Source of the DNA: Lachnospiraceae bacterium MD335
Lineage (GTDB): Bacteria; Bacillota; Clostridia; Lachnospirales; Lachnospiraceae
Direction: 5' to 3'
DNA length: 64,000 bases
Assembly: GCA_000403335.2 (NCBI GenBank)
Contig: KE159629.1
Span: 310,001-374,000, forward strand
A program made the position numbers and the translations under genes. This document shows positions 1 to 7,054 of this stretch, in pieces (within the stretch, counting starts at the first letter, position 1; the number at the start of each line of letters is the position of its first letter). The notes under the pieces were generated by a model that ran no database searches, was not told the origin of the DNA, and was given only the letters and a program-made list of their open reading frames with translations.

Positions 1-108
1 GGCCGGAAATATGAATCAAACAAGGAACACGCGCTTCTTCGGAAGACTGGCTATATTGACGGAAAGAATTTTCAGAACGCCGGCGACAAAGAAAGAATCG
101 CAAACTAA
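1..108 (+). CDS. 3' end of an unknown phage gene (partial)
   Basis: Frame 1 is open from the window edge to a TAA at 106-108, giving 35 lysine-rich residues. The codon use (CGG, GAA) matches the genes that follow, and a good ribosome site for the next small gene begins just after it. The product is not recognisable from this tail. Confidence 0.45.
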   Translation, partial: GRKYESNKEHALLRKTGYIDGKNFQNAGDKERIAN

Positions 109-127
109 AAAACGGGAAGGTGGTTGA

Positions 128-292
128 ATGAACTTTGATAAATGCAAGGAAAAGTATTTCGTCATTGTGGAAGGCGAAGAACGCGCGACAATCCGTGAAT
201 CCCTGGCGGCGGCGGAGAAGAAAAGAAAAAAGCTGGCGAAATATAGCCAGGGAAAGAAGATATTTATTTTCAAGGCGACGGAAAGAAACTGA
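128..292 (+). CDS. Small phage protein, unknown
   Basis: A 54-residue lysine-rich ORF starts at ATG 128, preceded by GGAAGGTGG. The protein starts MNFDKCKEKYF and holds a short Lys/Glu-rich helix-like stretch in the middle. Two small genes flank it in the same direction. I do not recognise a family. Confidence 0.5.
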   Translation: MNFDKCKEKYFVIVEGEERATIRESLAAAEKKRKKLAKYSQGKKIFIFKATERN

Positions 293-317
293 ATCCCAGG
301 ATAAGAAAATTTATAAA

Positions 318-803
318 ATGCTTGAATCCCTGGATTTTAATTTCGGCGGCAAAACCTATAAAGTGGGCGAAGCCGGATTGATGTTCGCTTATGAAATAGG
401 CATGGAGCGCGGACAGATATACGTTATAGCACTTACGGAAAACTTCGGGACAATTATATTCTACATACCGGAAGAAGCGGAAGAGAGGATAAAAGGGCGC
501 GTTCAGGAATTACCGTATTCATTGAATGATTATTTGTTTTTCTTAATTGAATTTAAAGATTTTGAAAAAACATTGAAACCATATAAAGCATATGGATTGT
601 CTATAAACGAAGCCGCCGTCGAGTTCAAAAAAATGCTGATTAACTGCGGAATGTATGCACAGGACGCGGCCGGTTCACTGGCCGCTTTTGCCGCGGCATA
701 CGGAGAGAAGATCCAGGAGCCGGCGCCGGTTCCGAATAACTGGCTGAAAATACACGGCTTCCCTATGCGGAGAAAAGAAAGGGGGAAAAGAAAAAGTGAA
801 TAA
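318..803 (+). CDS. Hypothetical phage early protein
   Basis: The open frame begins further upstream (135), but residues before ATG 318 are Arg-rich and overlap the preceding small gene. The protein-like part starts MLESLDFNFGG, so 161 residues are preferred. It ends with a basic KRK-rich tail and overlaps the SSB start by 8 bp, which implies translational coupling. No known domain is recognised, and the start is uncertain because only a weak AGGA lies upstream. Confidence 0.5.
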   Translation: MLESLDFNFGGKTYKVGEAGLMFAYEIGMERGQIYVIALTENFGTIIFYIPEEAEERIKGRVQELPYSLNDYLFFLIEFKDFEKTLKPYKAYGLSINEAAVEFKKMLINCGMYAQDAAGSLAAFAAAYGEKIQEPAPVPNNWLKIHGFPMRRKERGKRKSE

Positions 804-1218
804 ATGGATCGGAAGCGGAAAAGTAACGGAAGAACCAGTTATCAGATATAACGGCGATAAAGCGTCCTTTGTTGCGTTTACCATGATGTGTAAACGGAAC
901 CGGAGAATAAAAGAAGGCGATCAACCGGTGGATTTTATTGATTGTGTATGCGTCGGACAGAACGCGAAGCTGGCCCAGGAATTTCTTCGCAAGGGAAAGA
1001 AAGTTGAAGTATGCGGCCCGTTACAATCCGGCCACTATGAAAAGAACGGCCGGAAAGTTTACACGAAGACGGTATTTGTCGAAGATTTATCTTTTGCAGA
1101 ATCGAAGGCGGAAGAAGAAGCGCGTCTTCTGGCAGAGAAGGCCGCCCAGACGCCGGCGGAATCAGGATCCGGCTTTATGGATATTCCAGACGTTGACGAC
1201 GGTTTACCGTTTCAATAG
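796..1218 (+). CDS. ssb: Single-stranded DNA-binding protein
   Basis: This 140-residue OB-fold protein coats single-stranded DNA during phage replication. The N-terminus (NKWIGSGKVTEEP), the central FIDCVCVGQNA / GKKVEVCGPLQSG stretch and an acidic C-terminal tip ending DDGLPF plus Gln match bacterial and phage SSBs. In bacterial SSBs that tip recruits repair and replication partners. The start is a GTG at 796 behind a GGGGGAAAAG ribosome site. It sits in the early block and fits a replication role. Confidence 0.9.
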   Translation: MNKWIGSGKVTEEPVIRYNGDKASFVAFTMMCKRNRRIKEGDQPVDFIDCVCVGQNAKLAQEFLRKGKKVEVCGPLQSGHYEKNGRKVYTKTVFVEDLSFAESKAEEEARLLAEKAAQTPAESGSGFMDIPDVDDGLPFQ

Positions 1219-1231
1219 GGGGGGCGCGGCT

Positions 1232-1432
1232 ATGAATCAGAATGATATAAAATACAATGCTTCCGGCTATCGTGACAAAGTGGCGGAAACAGCAATCAGG
1301 AAGGCAGACCGGACGCCGCCGGAAATAACGGAACTTGTTGACGTGATTAAAAAGATTTCTGGCGCCTATGGCTATGACGTGGAAGGCCGGATCGCGTTCA
1401 GGTGTAAGAAAACAAATATGATTTACAAGTGA
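1232..1432 (+). CDS. Small phage protein, unknown
   Basis: A 66-residue ORF from ATG 1232, preceded by a run of seven G that serves as ribosome site (1218-1224). It begins MNQNDIKYNASGYRD and ends with a Lys-rich tail. It lies in the same direction as ssb, 13 bp downstream. No family is recognised. Confidence 0.5.
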   Translation: MNQNDIKYNASGYRDKVAETAIRKADRTPPEITELVDVIKKISGAYGYDVEGRIAFRCKKTNMIYK

Positions 1433-1442
1433 GGTCTGAAAA

Positions 1443-1766
1443 ATGATGAAAACAATATGTATATGTGATCGTTGCAAGAAAGAATTTCCGGCTAAAAAGG
1501 CAAAACGAATTATTTTTGAAAGTTCTTTACCGGAAAAAGAAAATGCCGGTTCAAAAATAGTTGATATGATAATGACTTTGTTTCCCCTTCCGGTATCGCG
1601 TGACTATTGCCCGGAATGTGTTTCTGAAATTAAAGAATTTATGAAAAAGAAAGAAGGTGTAAATGATGAAAACTGTATTGATAAGCATAAGGGCGAAATG
1701 GTGGAAACTGATTCTTTCGGGGAAAAAGACGGTGGAGATCAGGAAGACGGCGCCGGCGGAAATTGA
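1443..1766 (+). CDS. Zinc-ribbon-like phage protein
   Basis: This 107-residue protein has two Cys pairs, C8-x2-C11 near the start and C56-x2-C59, spaced as in a zinc ribbon. The rest is Lys/Glu-rich and looks disordered. Its last 104 bp overlap the start of the ASCH gene in another frame. The overlapped residues (Asp/Gly/Glu-rich) look unstructured, so the conserved part probably ends near residue 70. Function unknown; nucleic-acid binding is only a guess from the fold type. Confidence 0.5.
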   Translation: MMKTICICDRCKKEFPAKKAKRIIFESSLPEKENAGSKIVDMIMTLFPLPVSRDYCPECVSEIKEFMKKKEGVNDENCIDKHKGEMVETDSFGEKDGGDQEDGAGGN

Positions 1767-2508
1767 TTTCCCCTTCCGCGCGATCGTCTATGTTCCGAAG
1801 GTTGGAATCGTCGGTCTGTTTGACTGTGAAGGAATAACGCGGACGAATCTTTATGATTCCCTGACGGAAAGAAGCTGTCTGACGGCTGAACAGATTTCAA
1901 AATATGCTGGCGGCGGTAAGATTTGCGGCTGGCTGATTGAAAAGGGATCGCCGGTGGAATTTGACAATCCGCTTCCCGTTGAAACGTCCGGCCAGACGCG
2001 GCCGCCGCAAAGTTGGTGCTATATTCCGAATTACCGGGCGAACCTGGTATCATATAGCTTCGACAATGAAACTTACGGTTGCACGTATGTAAACACGGCC
2101 GAAGCGCTGAAAGACGCCGCCGCGGATCTGAAAAGCTGGGCGCCTTATTATCAGACAGACGGAAAGAAAATATATGTCGGAACTTGTGAATTTTTCAAGC
2201 CTTGCCTTTCGGCGTGTGCCTTCGACGCGGTGGAATCCGTTATTTGCCAGGCAGACGACGAAGGCTTCGGAGAATGGGCCGACGATTACTTATCGGACGT
2301 AACAAAAGAACAGTATCAGGAGTTGGAAGAACAGCTTGACGCCGTGTTCAATGCGTGGATTGAAAAGAATGGCCTTCACGCTGGATTCTATAAGATAAAT
2401 TCATATAGTGAATATTTGTTTGACAAGGCGGAAGGCGAATTTGTGACGCCTGAAATATATTATAGCCGCCGTGTGAAAAAAGAATTTTCGGGAAAGGGGA
2501 AAGAATGA
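1663..2508 (+). CDS. ASCH-domain (PUA-like) phage protein
   Basis: This 281-residue protein begins with the hallmark of ASCH domains, KTVLISIRAKWWKLILSGKK followed by VEIRKT. The ASCH fold resembles PUA RNA-binding domains and is common in phages, usually with unknown substrate. Residues from about 120 onward form a second, unrecognised domain rich in acidic and aromatic residues. The start is ATG 1663 behind AGAAGGTG, with a second ATG one codon later. The gene overlaps the preceding zinc-ribbon gene by 104 bp. Confidence 0.7.
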   Translation: MMKTVLISIRAKWWKLILSGKKTVEIRKTAPAEIDFPFRAIVYVPKVGIVGLFDCEGITRTNLYDSLTERSCLTAEQISKYAGGGKICGWLIEKGSPVEFDNPLPVETSGQTRPPQSWCYIPNYRANLVSYSFDNETYGCTYVNTAEALKDAAADLKSWAPYYQTDGKKIYVGTCEFFKPCLSACAFDAVESVICQADDEGFGEWADDYLSDVTKEQYQELEEQLDAVFNAWIEKNGLHAGFYKINSYSEYLFDKAEGEFVTPEIYYSRRVKKEFSGKGKE

Positions 2509-2729
2509 AAAGCCAGGAAGAAAGAATTAAGGAATTTATGAAGGGTATGTCTGAAATGACAGAGAAAACCGGCATAACCTACGCCGTGGAAGCTGGCCGG
2601 AATATGGTCGTTTTCGATGTTTGGAACAATGATCCGGTTGAACTGGAAATCACGGTCGGAACGGAAGTTGTAAAGAAAGACGGGCGGACGTCAATCACAA
2701 CTTTTGACCGGTCAAATATAACTGAATGA
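2505..2729 (+). CDS. Small phage protein, unknown
   Basis: A 74-residue ORF overlaps the ASCH stop by 4 bp (ATGA) and has GGGGAAAG as ribosome site. It overlaps the next gene by the same ATGA arrangement, so it sits inside a translationally coupled operon. It has an amphipathic N-terminal helix and a beta-rich C-terminal half. Not recognised. Confidence 0.5.
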   Translation: MKSQEERIKEFMKGMSEMTEKTGITYAVEAGRNMVVFDVWNNDPVELEITVGTEVVKKDGRTSITTFDRSNITE

Positions 2730-3646
2730 ACGTCGGACTGATTGACGTTGACGGACATAGCAATTTCCCGAATTTGCCGCTGATGAAATTATCGGCATGG
2801 CATAAGAAACGCGGTGACACCGTTCGATGGTACAATCCTATTTGCGACAGCTTTCCGCGGCCGCCTTTCGATCGGGTTTATATGTCTAAAGTGTTTACAT
2901 TTACGCCGGATTTCCCGTATTACATAAACGCGAAGGAAGTTATAAAGGGCGGAACCGGATATTCATATCCAGACGGCGGAAAACCGCTTGATCCAGAGAT
3001 AGAGCATATATATCCAGATTATTCTTTGTATGGGATAACTGATACGGCATACGGATTTTTAACGCGCGGTTGTCCGCGAAATTGTGATTTCTGTATTGTA
3101 GGGAAGAAAGAAGGATTGAAAAGCCGGAAAGTCGCTGATCTTTCGGAGTTCTGGAACGGACAAAAGAATATAATGCTTTGTGATCCGAACCTGATCGCGT
3201 GTCCTGACTGGAAAGACCTGATTCAACAGCTTATTAAAAGCAAGGCGAAAGTCAATATAAATCAGGGGATAGATATTCGGATCATGACAGAGGAAAAGGC
3301 GAAAATGATTAAGCGCCTTCGCGTCGATAGCGTTCACTTTGCCTGGGACAGATACGAAGATAAAGAAATAATTATTCCGAAGTTTAAGCAATTTAAGGAA
3401 ATTACAGAATGGGGAGCCAGAAAAACAAGTGTCTATGTCCTTACGAATTTCAACACTACAATAGAACAAGACCTTGAACGGATATATACACTTCGGGATC
3501 TTGATTATGATCCGTATGTGATGATATACGAAAAAGAAAAGACACGAAACGACGATCCCGTTCGGTATCTTCAAAGGTGGGTGAATAATAGAAAAATATT
3601 TAAAACTATTCGGAGATTTGAAGACTACGATCCAAAAATGGGTTGA
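2726..3646 (+). CDS. Phage radical SAM protein
   Basis: This 306-residue protein has the radical SAM iron-sulfur signature C116-x3-C120-x2-C123 (RGCPRNCDFC). Residues 1-100 resemble the B12-binding/Rossmann half found in B12-radical SAM proteins (VGLIDVDG at the start) but lack an obvious DxHxxG cobalamin motif. Residues 105-290 form the TIM-barrel part. Such enzymes cleave S-adenosylmethionine to start radical chemistry. The substrate cannot be read from sequence. It is immediately followed by an adenine methyltransferase gene, so nucleic acid modification is a reasonable guess only. Confidence 0.8.
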   Translation: MNVGLIDVDGHSNFPNLPLMKLSAWHKKRGDTVRWYNPICDSFPRPPFDRVYMSKVFTFTPDFPYYINAKEVIKGGTGYSYPDGGKPLDPEIEHIYPDYSLYGITDTAYGFLTRGCPRNCDFCIVGKKEGLKSRKVADLSEFWNGQKNIMLCDPNLIACPDWKDLIQQLIKSKAKVNINQGIDIRIMTEEKAKMIKRLRVDSVHFAWDRYEDKEIIIPKFKQFKEITEWGARKTSVYVLTNFNTTIEQDLERIYTLRDLDYDPYVMIYEKEKTRNDDPVRYLQRWVNNRKIFKTIRRFEDYDPKMG

Positions 3647-3671
3647 AATTGCATGGAAAGAGGGAAGAAAA

Positions 3672-4144
3672 ATGAATACAGAAGTTATGTTTTCAAGTAA
3701 AACTGATTCATGGGCCACGCCTATAAATTTCTTCCGGGAACTGGACGAAGAATTTCATTTCAACCTTGATCCGTGTGCTGATGAATTTAATCATAAATGC
3801 GATAGATATTTCACCGTTAAAGAAGACGGCCTTTCGCAAAACTGGGGGGGGGTTCTTCTGTTTTTTGCAATCCCCCTTATGGCCGCGAAATAGGAAAGTG
3901 GGTTGAAAAAGCCTATCGCACGAATCAGGAACACGGGAATCTTGTTGTTATGTTATTACCGGCCCGGACAGATACGAAATGGTTCCATGAATTTATTTAT
4001 CAAAAAGCGGAAGTCCGTTTTGTGCGCGGCCGCCTGAAATTCGGCGATAGTAAAAACAGTGCGCCGTTCCCTTCGATGGTTGTCATTTACAAAAAGAAAG
4101 AAGGTGCTGACAATGGGAAAAGTAAAGGGGAAGAAAAAGAATAA
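3672..4144 (+). pseudogene. Phage DNA N-6-adenine methyltransferase (Dam family), frameshifted at a G9 tract
   Basis: The first frame runs from ATG 3672 (MNTEVMFSSKTDSWATP) through a NLDPCADE stretch to NWGG. It then leaves frame at nine G (3844-3852) and stops at 3893. The NPPY catalytic motif (CNPPYGREIGKW, 3866-3901) and the conserved LPARTDTKWFH and GRLKFGDSKNSAPFP parts continue in the -1 frame to TAA 4144. A G7 or G10 tract, or -1 ribosomal slippage, would restore a normal-length protein of about 157 residues. The cause may be a real mutation, phase variation or a homopolymer sequencing error. Confidence 0.8.
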
Positions 4145-4409
4145 GCGCCCGGAATACGTCGTTATATGCCGGGAGTTCAACCGGGACGCCGGCAGAATCG
4201 AAATATCCGTTATAGATTCCGGCGTTACGGATCACTTATTAGATAATTTAATCAAAATGCACTTACGGGATCCGCACAAGCGGTATTTTCTGACATTGAA
4301 AAAAGATTATCAGGTTTACGGCGCCGTATGGAAGAAACAGATCGAAACAATGTCAATTAAAAATAACAAGCGAATTGTCGAACTGGGGATTGAACTTGAA
4401 AAAGATTAA
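4113..4409 (+). CDS. Small phage protein, unknown
   Basis: A 98-residue ORF is chosen from ATG 4113 because AGAAGGTG (4098-4105) lies 7 bp upstream. The longer frame to 4059 would run through the methyltransferase C-terminus. The protein starts with a very basic segment (MGKVKGKKKNKR), then a mixed alpha/beta body. No family is recognised. Confidence 0.5.
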   Translation: MGKVKGKKKNKRPEYVVICREFNRDAGRIEISVIDSGVTDHLLDNLIKMHLRDPHKRYFLTLKKDYQVYGAVWKKQIETMSIKNNKRIVELGIELEKD

Positions 4410-4707
4410 AAAAGTCGTATTTTACGAATGTCCGGTATGCGGAAAAAGTTCTTCCGACAGAAAAGCGATAGAAAGTCATTATAAGACGCACACAATCAGG
4501 TCGAAGGAAGTTTGTTATTGCAGTATATGCGGCGAAGGTTGGTATTCTAACGCCTGGGGCGCCGCCAGGGCGGCAGAAATGGCGCGGAAGTGCTATCAAA
4601 AACACATTGACGAAGGAAATATCGACGAAGTGGCGACACGGGCTTTCTTTCTGTCCGGCGGCGCCTTCGGATATGTGAAAACCTTCGGGAAGGGAGAAGA
4701 AGAATGA
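4396..4707 (+). CDS. Zinc-finger phage protein
   Basis: This 103-residue protein has C2H2-type spacing, YECPVCG followed by ESHYKTH, then a second pair, CYCSICGEGW. It therefore probably binds zinc and perhaps nucleic acid. Start is taken as TTG 4396 with GGGGA 7 bp upstream; other TTG codons lie at 4375 and 4390. It overlaps the preceding stop by 14 bp and the next start by 4 bp. Target unknown. Confidence 0.55.
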   Translation: MKKIKKVVFYECPVCGKSSSDRKAIESHYKTHTIRSKEVCYCSICGEGWYSNAWGAARAAEMARKCYQKHIDEGNIDEVATRAFFLSGGAFGYVKTFGKGEEE

Positions 4708-5060
4708 AAAAGAAAACCTTTTATTCGCTGTATCAAAAAAGCGAAGTGACGGGAGCCGTAAAACACGAAGGATTCCAGTTTGAGAAAAACGGAATAAAAC
4801 TATATGTATATCAGAACAGAGTAGGGACTATTTTTATTATTGATCCGCCGACGGGGTTATCCCTTACAAGTGAATGTTGTTCCGTCGAAGACGCGCCGCT
4901 ATACATAACAGAATACAGAATCGAAGATCTGGCAGAACGACGGAAGACGGAAGAATATCAGATAAAAGCTAAAATGTTTAAGGCATTTAAGAAAGCCGCA
5001 AAGGTGAAAGAAGAATGTGAAATCATGCTGAAAGGAATAAAAAAGAATGAAAAAATATGA
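4704..5060 (+). CDS. Hypothetical phage protein
   Basis: A 118-residue ORF with AAGGGAG 7 bp before ATG 4704. The N-terminal two thirds are beta-rich, while the last 35 residues are a Lys/Glu-rich helix. It is coupled to both neighbours by short overlaps. Not recognised. Confidence 0.5.
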   Translation: MKKKTFYSLYQKSEVTGAVKHEGFQFEKNGIKLYVYQNRVGTIFIIDPPTGLSLTSECCSVEDAPLYITEYRIEDLAERRKTEEYQIKAKMFKAFKKAAKVKEECEIMLKGIKKNEKI

Positions 5061-5355
5061 CGATCAACTTTTGAAATTTGCAATCACAAATAATAAATTG
5101 AAAATGGAAATCAAATTGTCGGATCTGGTCTGGCTATTCAGAAATTCGCCTGATAACGTGGCAGACGACGGAGAACATGAATTTTGTCGCGTGAAAAAGG
5201 GAGAGAATCAGGCGTTTACAGAAGAATTTGTTCAAATGCTGATGGACGAAGCGCCGGAAAATGGAAATGATACACGCTGGGGACATATGTTTGAAAAAAT
5301 ATTTCAGGAGTTACGGGAGAGTGGCGCGGACTTTCTGAAATATTATAATGATTAG
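5047..5355 (+). CDS. Hypothetical phage protein
   Basis: A 102-residue acidic protein starting at ATG 5047 (AAAGGAAT upstream) and overlapping the previous gene by 14 bp. It contains VWLFRNSPDN and ends in a helical segment. Its stop is followed directly by a run of ten G that is the ribosome site of the next gene. Function unknown. Confidence 0.5.
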   Translation: MKKYDDQLLKFAITNNKLKMEIKLSDLVWLFRNSPDNVADDGEHEFCRVKKGENQAFTEEFVQMLMDEAPENGNDTRWGHMFEKIFQELRESGADFLKYYND

Positions 5356-5369
5356 GGGGGGGGGAGAAT

Positions 5370-5786
5370 ATGTCTTTTGATTTCAATTCAGAATGGAACG
5401 GAACGTCGGCGTCTGATATTATTTTCGATATTATGAAGGCTAAAGAAGCGATCGCGGCCCAGCGGTTTTTTACAATGAACCGGAAGACAAAAGAAAAAGT
5501 GTTCAGGGGTTCGGCAGAGTATGACGAAATGATTGCTGAAAATGAAAGCGTCCCTGATGATCTGATTATTTCTTTCAATCCGTCCCCGTCGTGCGGTTCC
5601 GGGGCGCCTGAATTTATAAAAGTTATAGACACGGCGGAAAAAGATTGTTCTTCGTTTGTGAGTTGCGCGGTGACGAATAAAGACAGGCTTCCGGCCGTTC
5701 AGGGACATTCAGGAAACCGGAAACAACGCCGCGCCGAAGAACGCGCCAGGCGCCGGGCAAAGAAAGGAAGAAAGCAGTTGACTTGA
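5370..5786 (+). CDS. Hypothetical phage protein with basic C-terminus
   Basis: A 138-residue protein translated from ATG 5370 behind the G10 tract at 5355-5364. The C-terminal 25 residues are strongly basic (NRKQRRAEERARRRAKK), typical of nucleic-acid contact, while the N-terminal part is acidic. It is the last gene before the promoter region at 5,778. Function unknown. Confidence 0.5.
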   Translation: MSFDFNSEWNGTSASDIIFDIMKAKEAIAAQRFFTMNRKTKEKVFRGSAEYDEMIAENESVPDDLIISFNPSPSCGSGAPEFIKVIDTAEKDCSSFVSCAVTNKDRLPAVQGHSGNRKQRRAEERARRRAKKGRKQLT

Positions 5787-5806
5787 CAAAAAATATTCTG
5801 TAAAAT
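5778..5806 (+). promoter_or_regulatory. Sigma-A-type promoter before the HTH gene
   Basis: The -35 TTGACT (5778-5783) and -10 TAAAAT (5801-5806) are separated by exactly 17 bp. It overlaps the end of the preceding gene and faces the sigma-like HTH gene, so that gene can be expressed independently of the early operon. Confidence 0.7.
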
Positions 5807-5853
5807 AAAAGAACGAACCGCTTTTCCAGCGGCCCGAATCTTCAACCTTTAAT

Positions 5854-5879
5854 AATCATACCATATTCGCGGTATGATT
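5854..5879. promoter_or_regulatory. 9-bp inverted repeat in the leader of the HTH gene
   Basis: AATCATACC (5854-5862) and GGTATGATT (5871-5879) form a perfect inverted repeat with an 8-nt gap, just upstream of the ribosome site AAGGGGA. No T-run follows, so an operator or a leader hairpin is more likely than a terminator. Confidence 0.5.
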
Positions 5880-5898
5880 GCAAGGGGAAGCTGGAAAT

Positions 5899-6351
5899 AT
5901 GGCGAAACCGGTTAAAACTGTCAAGGAAAGGAATCTTTTTGATGAAATTGACCTGAAAATCATGTTAATCAATGAACAGATCAAAAATCATCGCCGATCA
6001 ATCGAAAAAGCGAAACGGGAATGTGGCTGGAATGGGCCTTCCGCGGTCGGCGGCGTCGATTACTCAAAAGAGCAGTCAAAAGGCGTTCATATTGCCTTTA
6101 TTGACGGCTTGCGAATGATCGAACTGGACGAAAGGCGGATCCGGGAACTGGAAGAAGAACGAAAAGACCTTCGGAAAAGCAAAAAGCGGATCAAAAGGAT
6201 TTATGAAAGCCTGGCCGGCTATGAATCCCAGGTTTACTATTACAGAATTATTCGGGAAATGACACAAGCGGCCGCGGCTGATGAAATGTCAATTTCTGTA
6301 AGGCAATTCCAGAGGATTGAAAGCGATATGAAGGAAAAGGGGCTGATCTGA
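5899..6351 (+). CDS. Sigma-like/ArpU-like HTH phage regulator
   Basis: This 150-residue protein has a long charged coiled-coil N-terminal region (residues about 20-95) and a C-terminal helix-turn-helix (about 105-148: YYYRIIREMTQAAAADEMSIS then VRQFQRIE). This resembles sigma-70 region 4 and the short sigma-like late regulators of Firmicutes phages. ATG 5899 is preferred over TTG 5878 because AAGGGGA lies 10 bp upstream. It has its own promoter and lies just before a repeat array at the head of the late genes, so it may activate late transcription. That role is inferred from position. Confidence 0.65.
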   Translation: MAKPVKTVKERNLFDEIDLKIMLINEQIKNHRRSIEKAKRECGWNGPSAVGGVDYSKEQSKGVHIAFIDGLRMIELDERRIRELEEERKDLRKSKKRIKRIYESLAGYESQVYYYRIIREMTQAAAADEMSISVRQFQRIESDMKEKGLI

Positions 6352-6456
6352 CGGGTTCAAAAATGAAAATTTTTTAATTCTAAAATTTTTCTAAAATTTG
6401 AACACACATTTTTTCAAAAAAGCCTGATTTTATGCGGCTTTCAGACGAATTTGAAT

Positions 6457-6525
6457 GTCGTGTTTTATGTCGTGTTTTTGTCGTGAAATATGTCGTGGAA
6501 ATGTCGTGTCAATATGTGTTATACT
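6457..6525 (+). promoter_or_regulatory. Five phased GTCGTG repeats with a -10 box: candidate late promoter
   Basis: GTCGTG occurs at 6457, 6469, 6480, 6492 and 6503, spaced 12, 11, 12 and 11 bp, so each copy faces the same side of the helix. Four copies extend to ATGTCGTG. A -10 box TATACT follows at 6520-6525 with no good -35, as expected for an activated promoter. The array stands between the HTH gene and the late genes. Confidence 0.65.
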
Positions 6526-6562
6526 AGATATGCTGAAAAGTGTATGAAGAAGGACTTGAAAG

Positions 6563-6587
6563 GCGTCGCCGAAGGGCGGCGCTTTTT
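6563..6587 (+). terminator. Terminator-like hairpin after the repeat-array promoter
   Basis: GCGTCGCC (6563-6570) pairs with GGCGGCGC (6575-6582), one G-T wobble, GAAG loop, followed by five T. With the -10 box at 6520 it would end a roughly 60-nt leader RNA. It may be an attenuator or a target of antitermination before the late genes. Confidence 0.6.
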
Positions 6588-6613
6588 GTATGCCAGAAAG
6601 AAGGAATGATGAA

Positions 6614-7054
6614 ATGATTAAAATTGCAGATTTTATCTTTAGAAACTGGCGGATTTTTGCCCTTGTTTATGCAATCGGCGGAACGGTTGTTTTCATTTTG
6701 TCGCTTGTGTTCATGCGCCTATTGGCAAAATGGGCCGATTATGACAAAGAAAATTTTCCTGATTTCGATTATGACTATCCCCCGGAAGGCTGGAAGAATA
6801 CCGCAAGAGTGATAATTGTATCGCTTTTTCTTTCGGTTTTATGCGCCGTATTATGGCCGGTGATTCCGCTTGCATTTTTCGGAGTGCTATTTTTGACGGA
6901 AATCGCGGAGCGCTTCCCTTCGCTTATGGGACATTTAGCGGACGACGATTCAGAGGGGGACGAAAAAGGGGGTGTGCCTGATGAATACAGTCGAGCCGAT
7001 CCGGGACATGGATCTTGTGATGGACGTCGCGGATTTCCTGAAAGCGAGGAATGA
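6614..7054 (+). CDS. Phage membrane protein, unknown
   Basis: A 146-residue protein with two hydrophobic segments (about residues 12-36 and 62-95, including VVFILSLVF and VIIVSLFLSVLCAVLWPVIP) and an acidic, low-complexity C-terminus. ATG 6614 has AAGGA 8 bp upstream; the earlier ATG 6590 has none. The last 74 bp overlap the recombinase gene in another frame. Its job is unknown. Confidence 0.55.
   Translation: MIKIADFIFRNWRIFALVYAIGGTVVFILSLVFMRLLAKWADYDKENFPDFDYDYPPEGWKNTARVIIVSLFLSVLCAVLWPVIPLAFFGVLFLTEIAERFPSLMGHLADDDSEGDEKGGVPDEYSRADPGHGSCDGRRGFPESEE

Noticed and set aside
1175-1477. Leftward 100-residue ORF near ssb
   Set aside because: Overlaps rightward genes with better ribosome sites and codon use.
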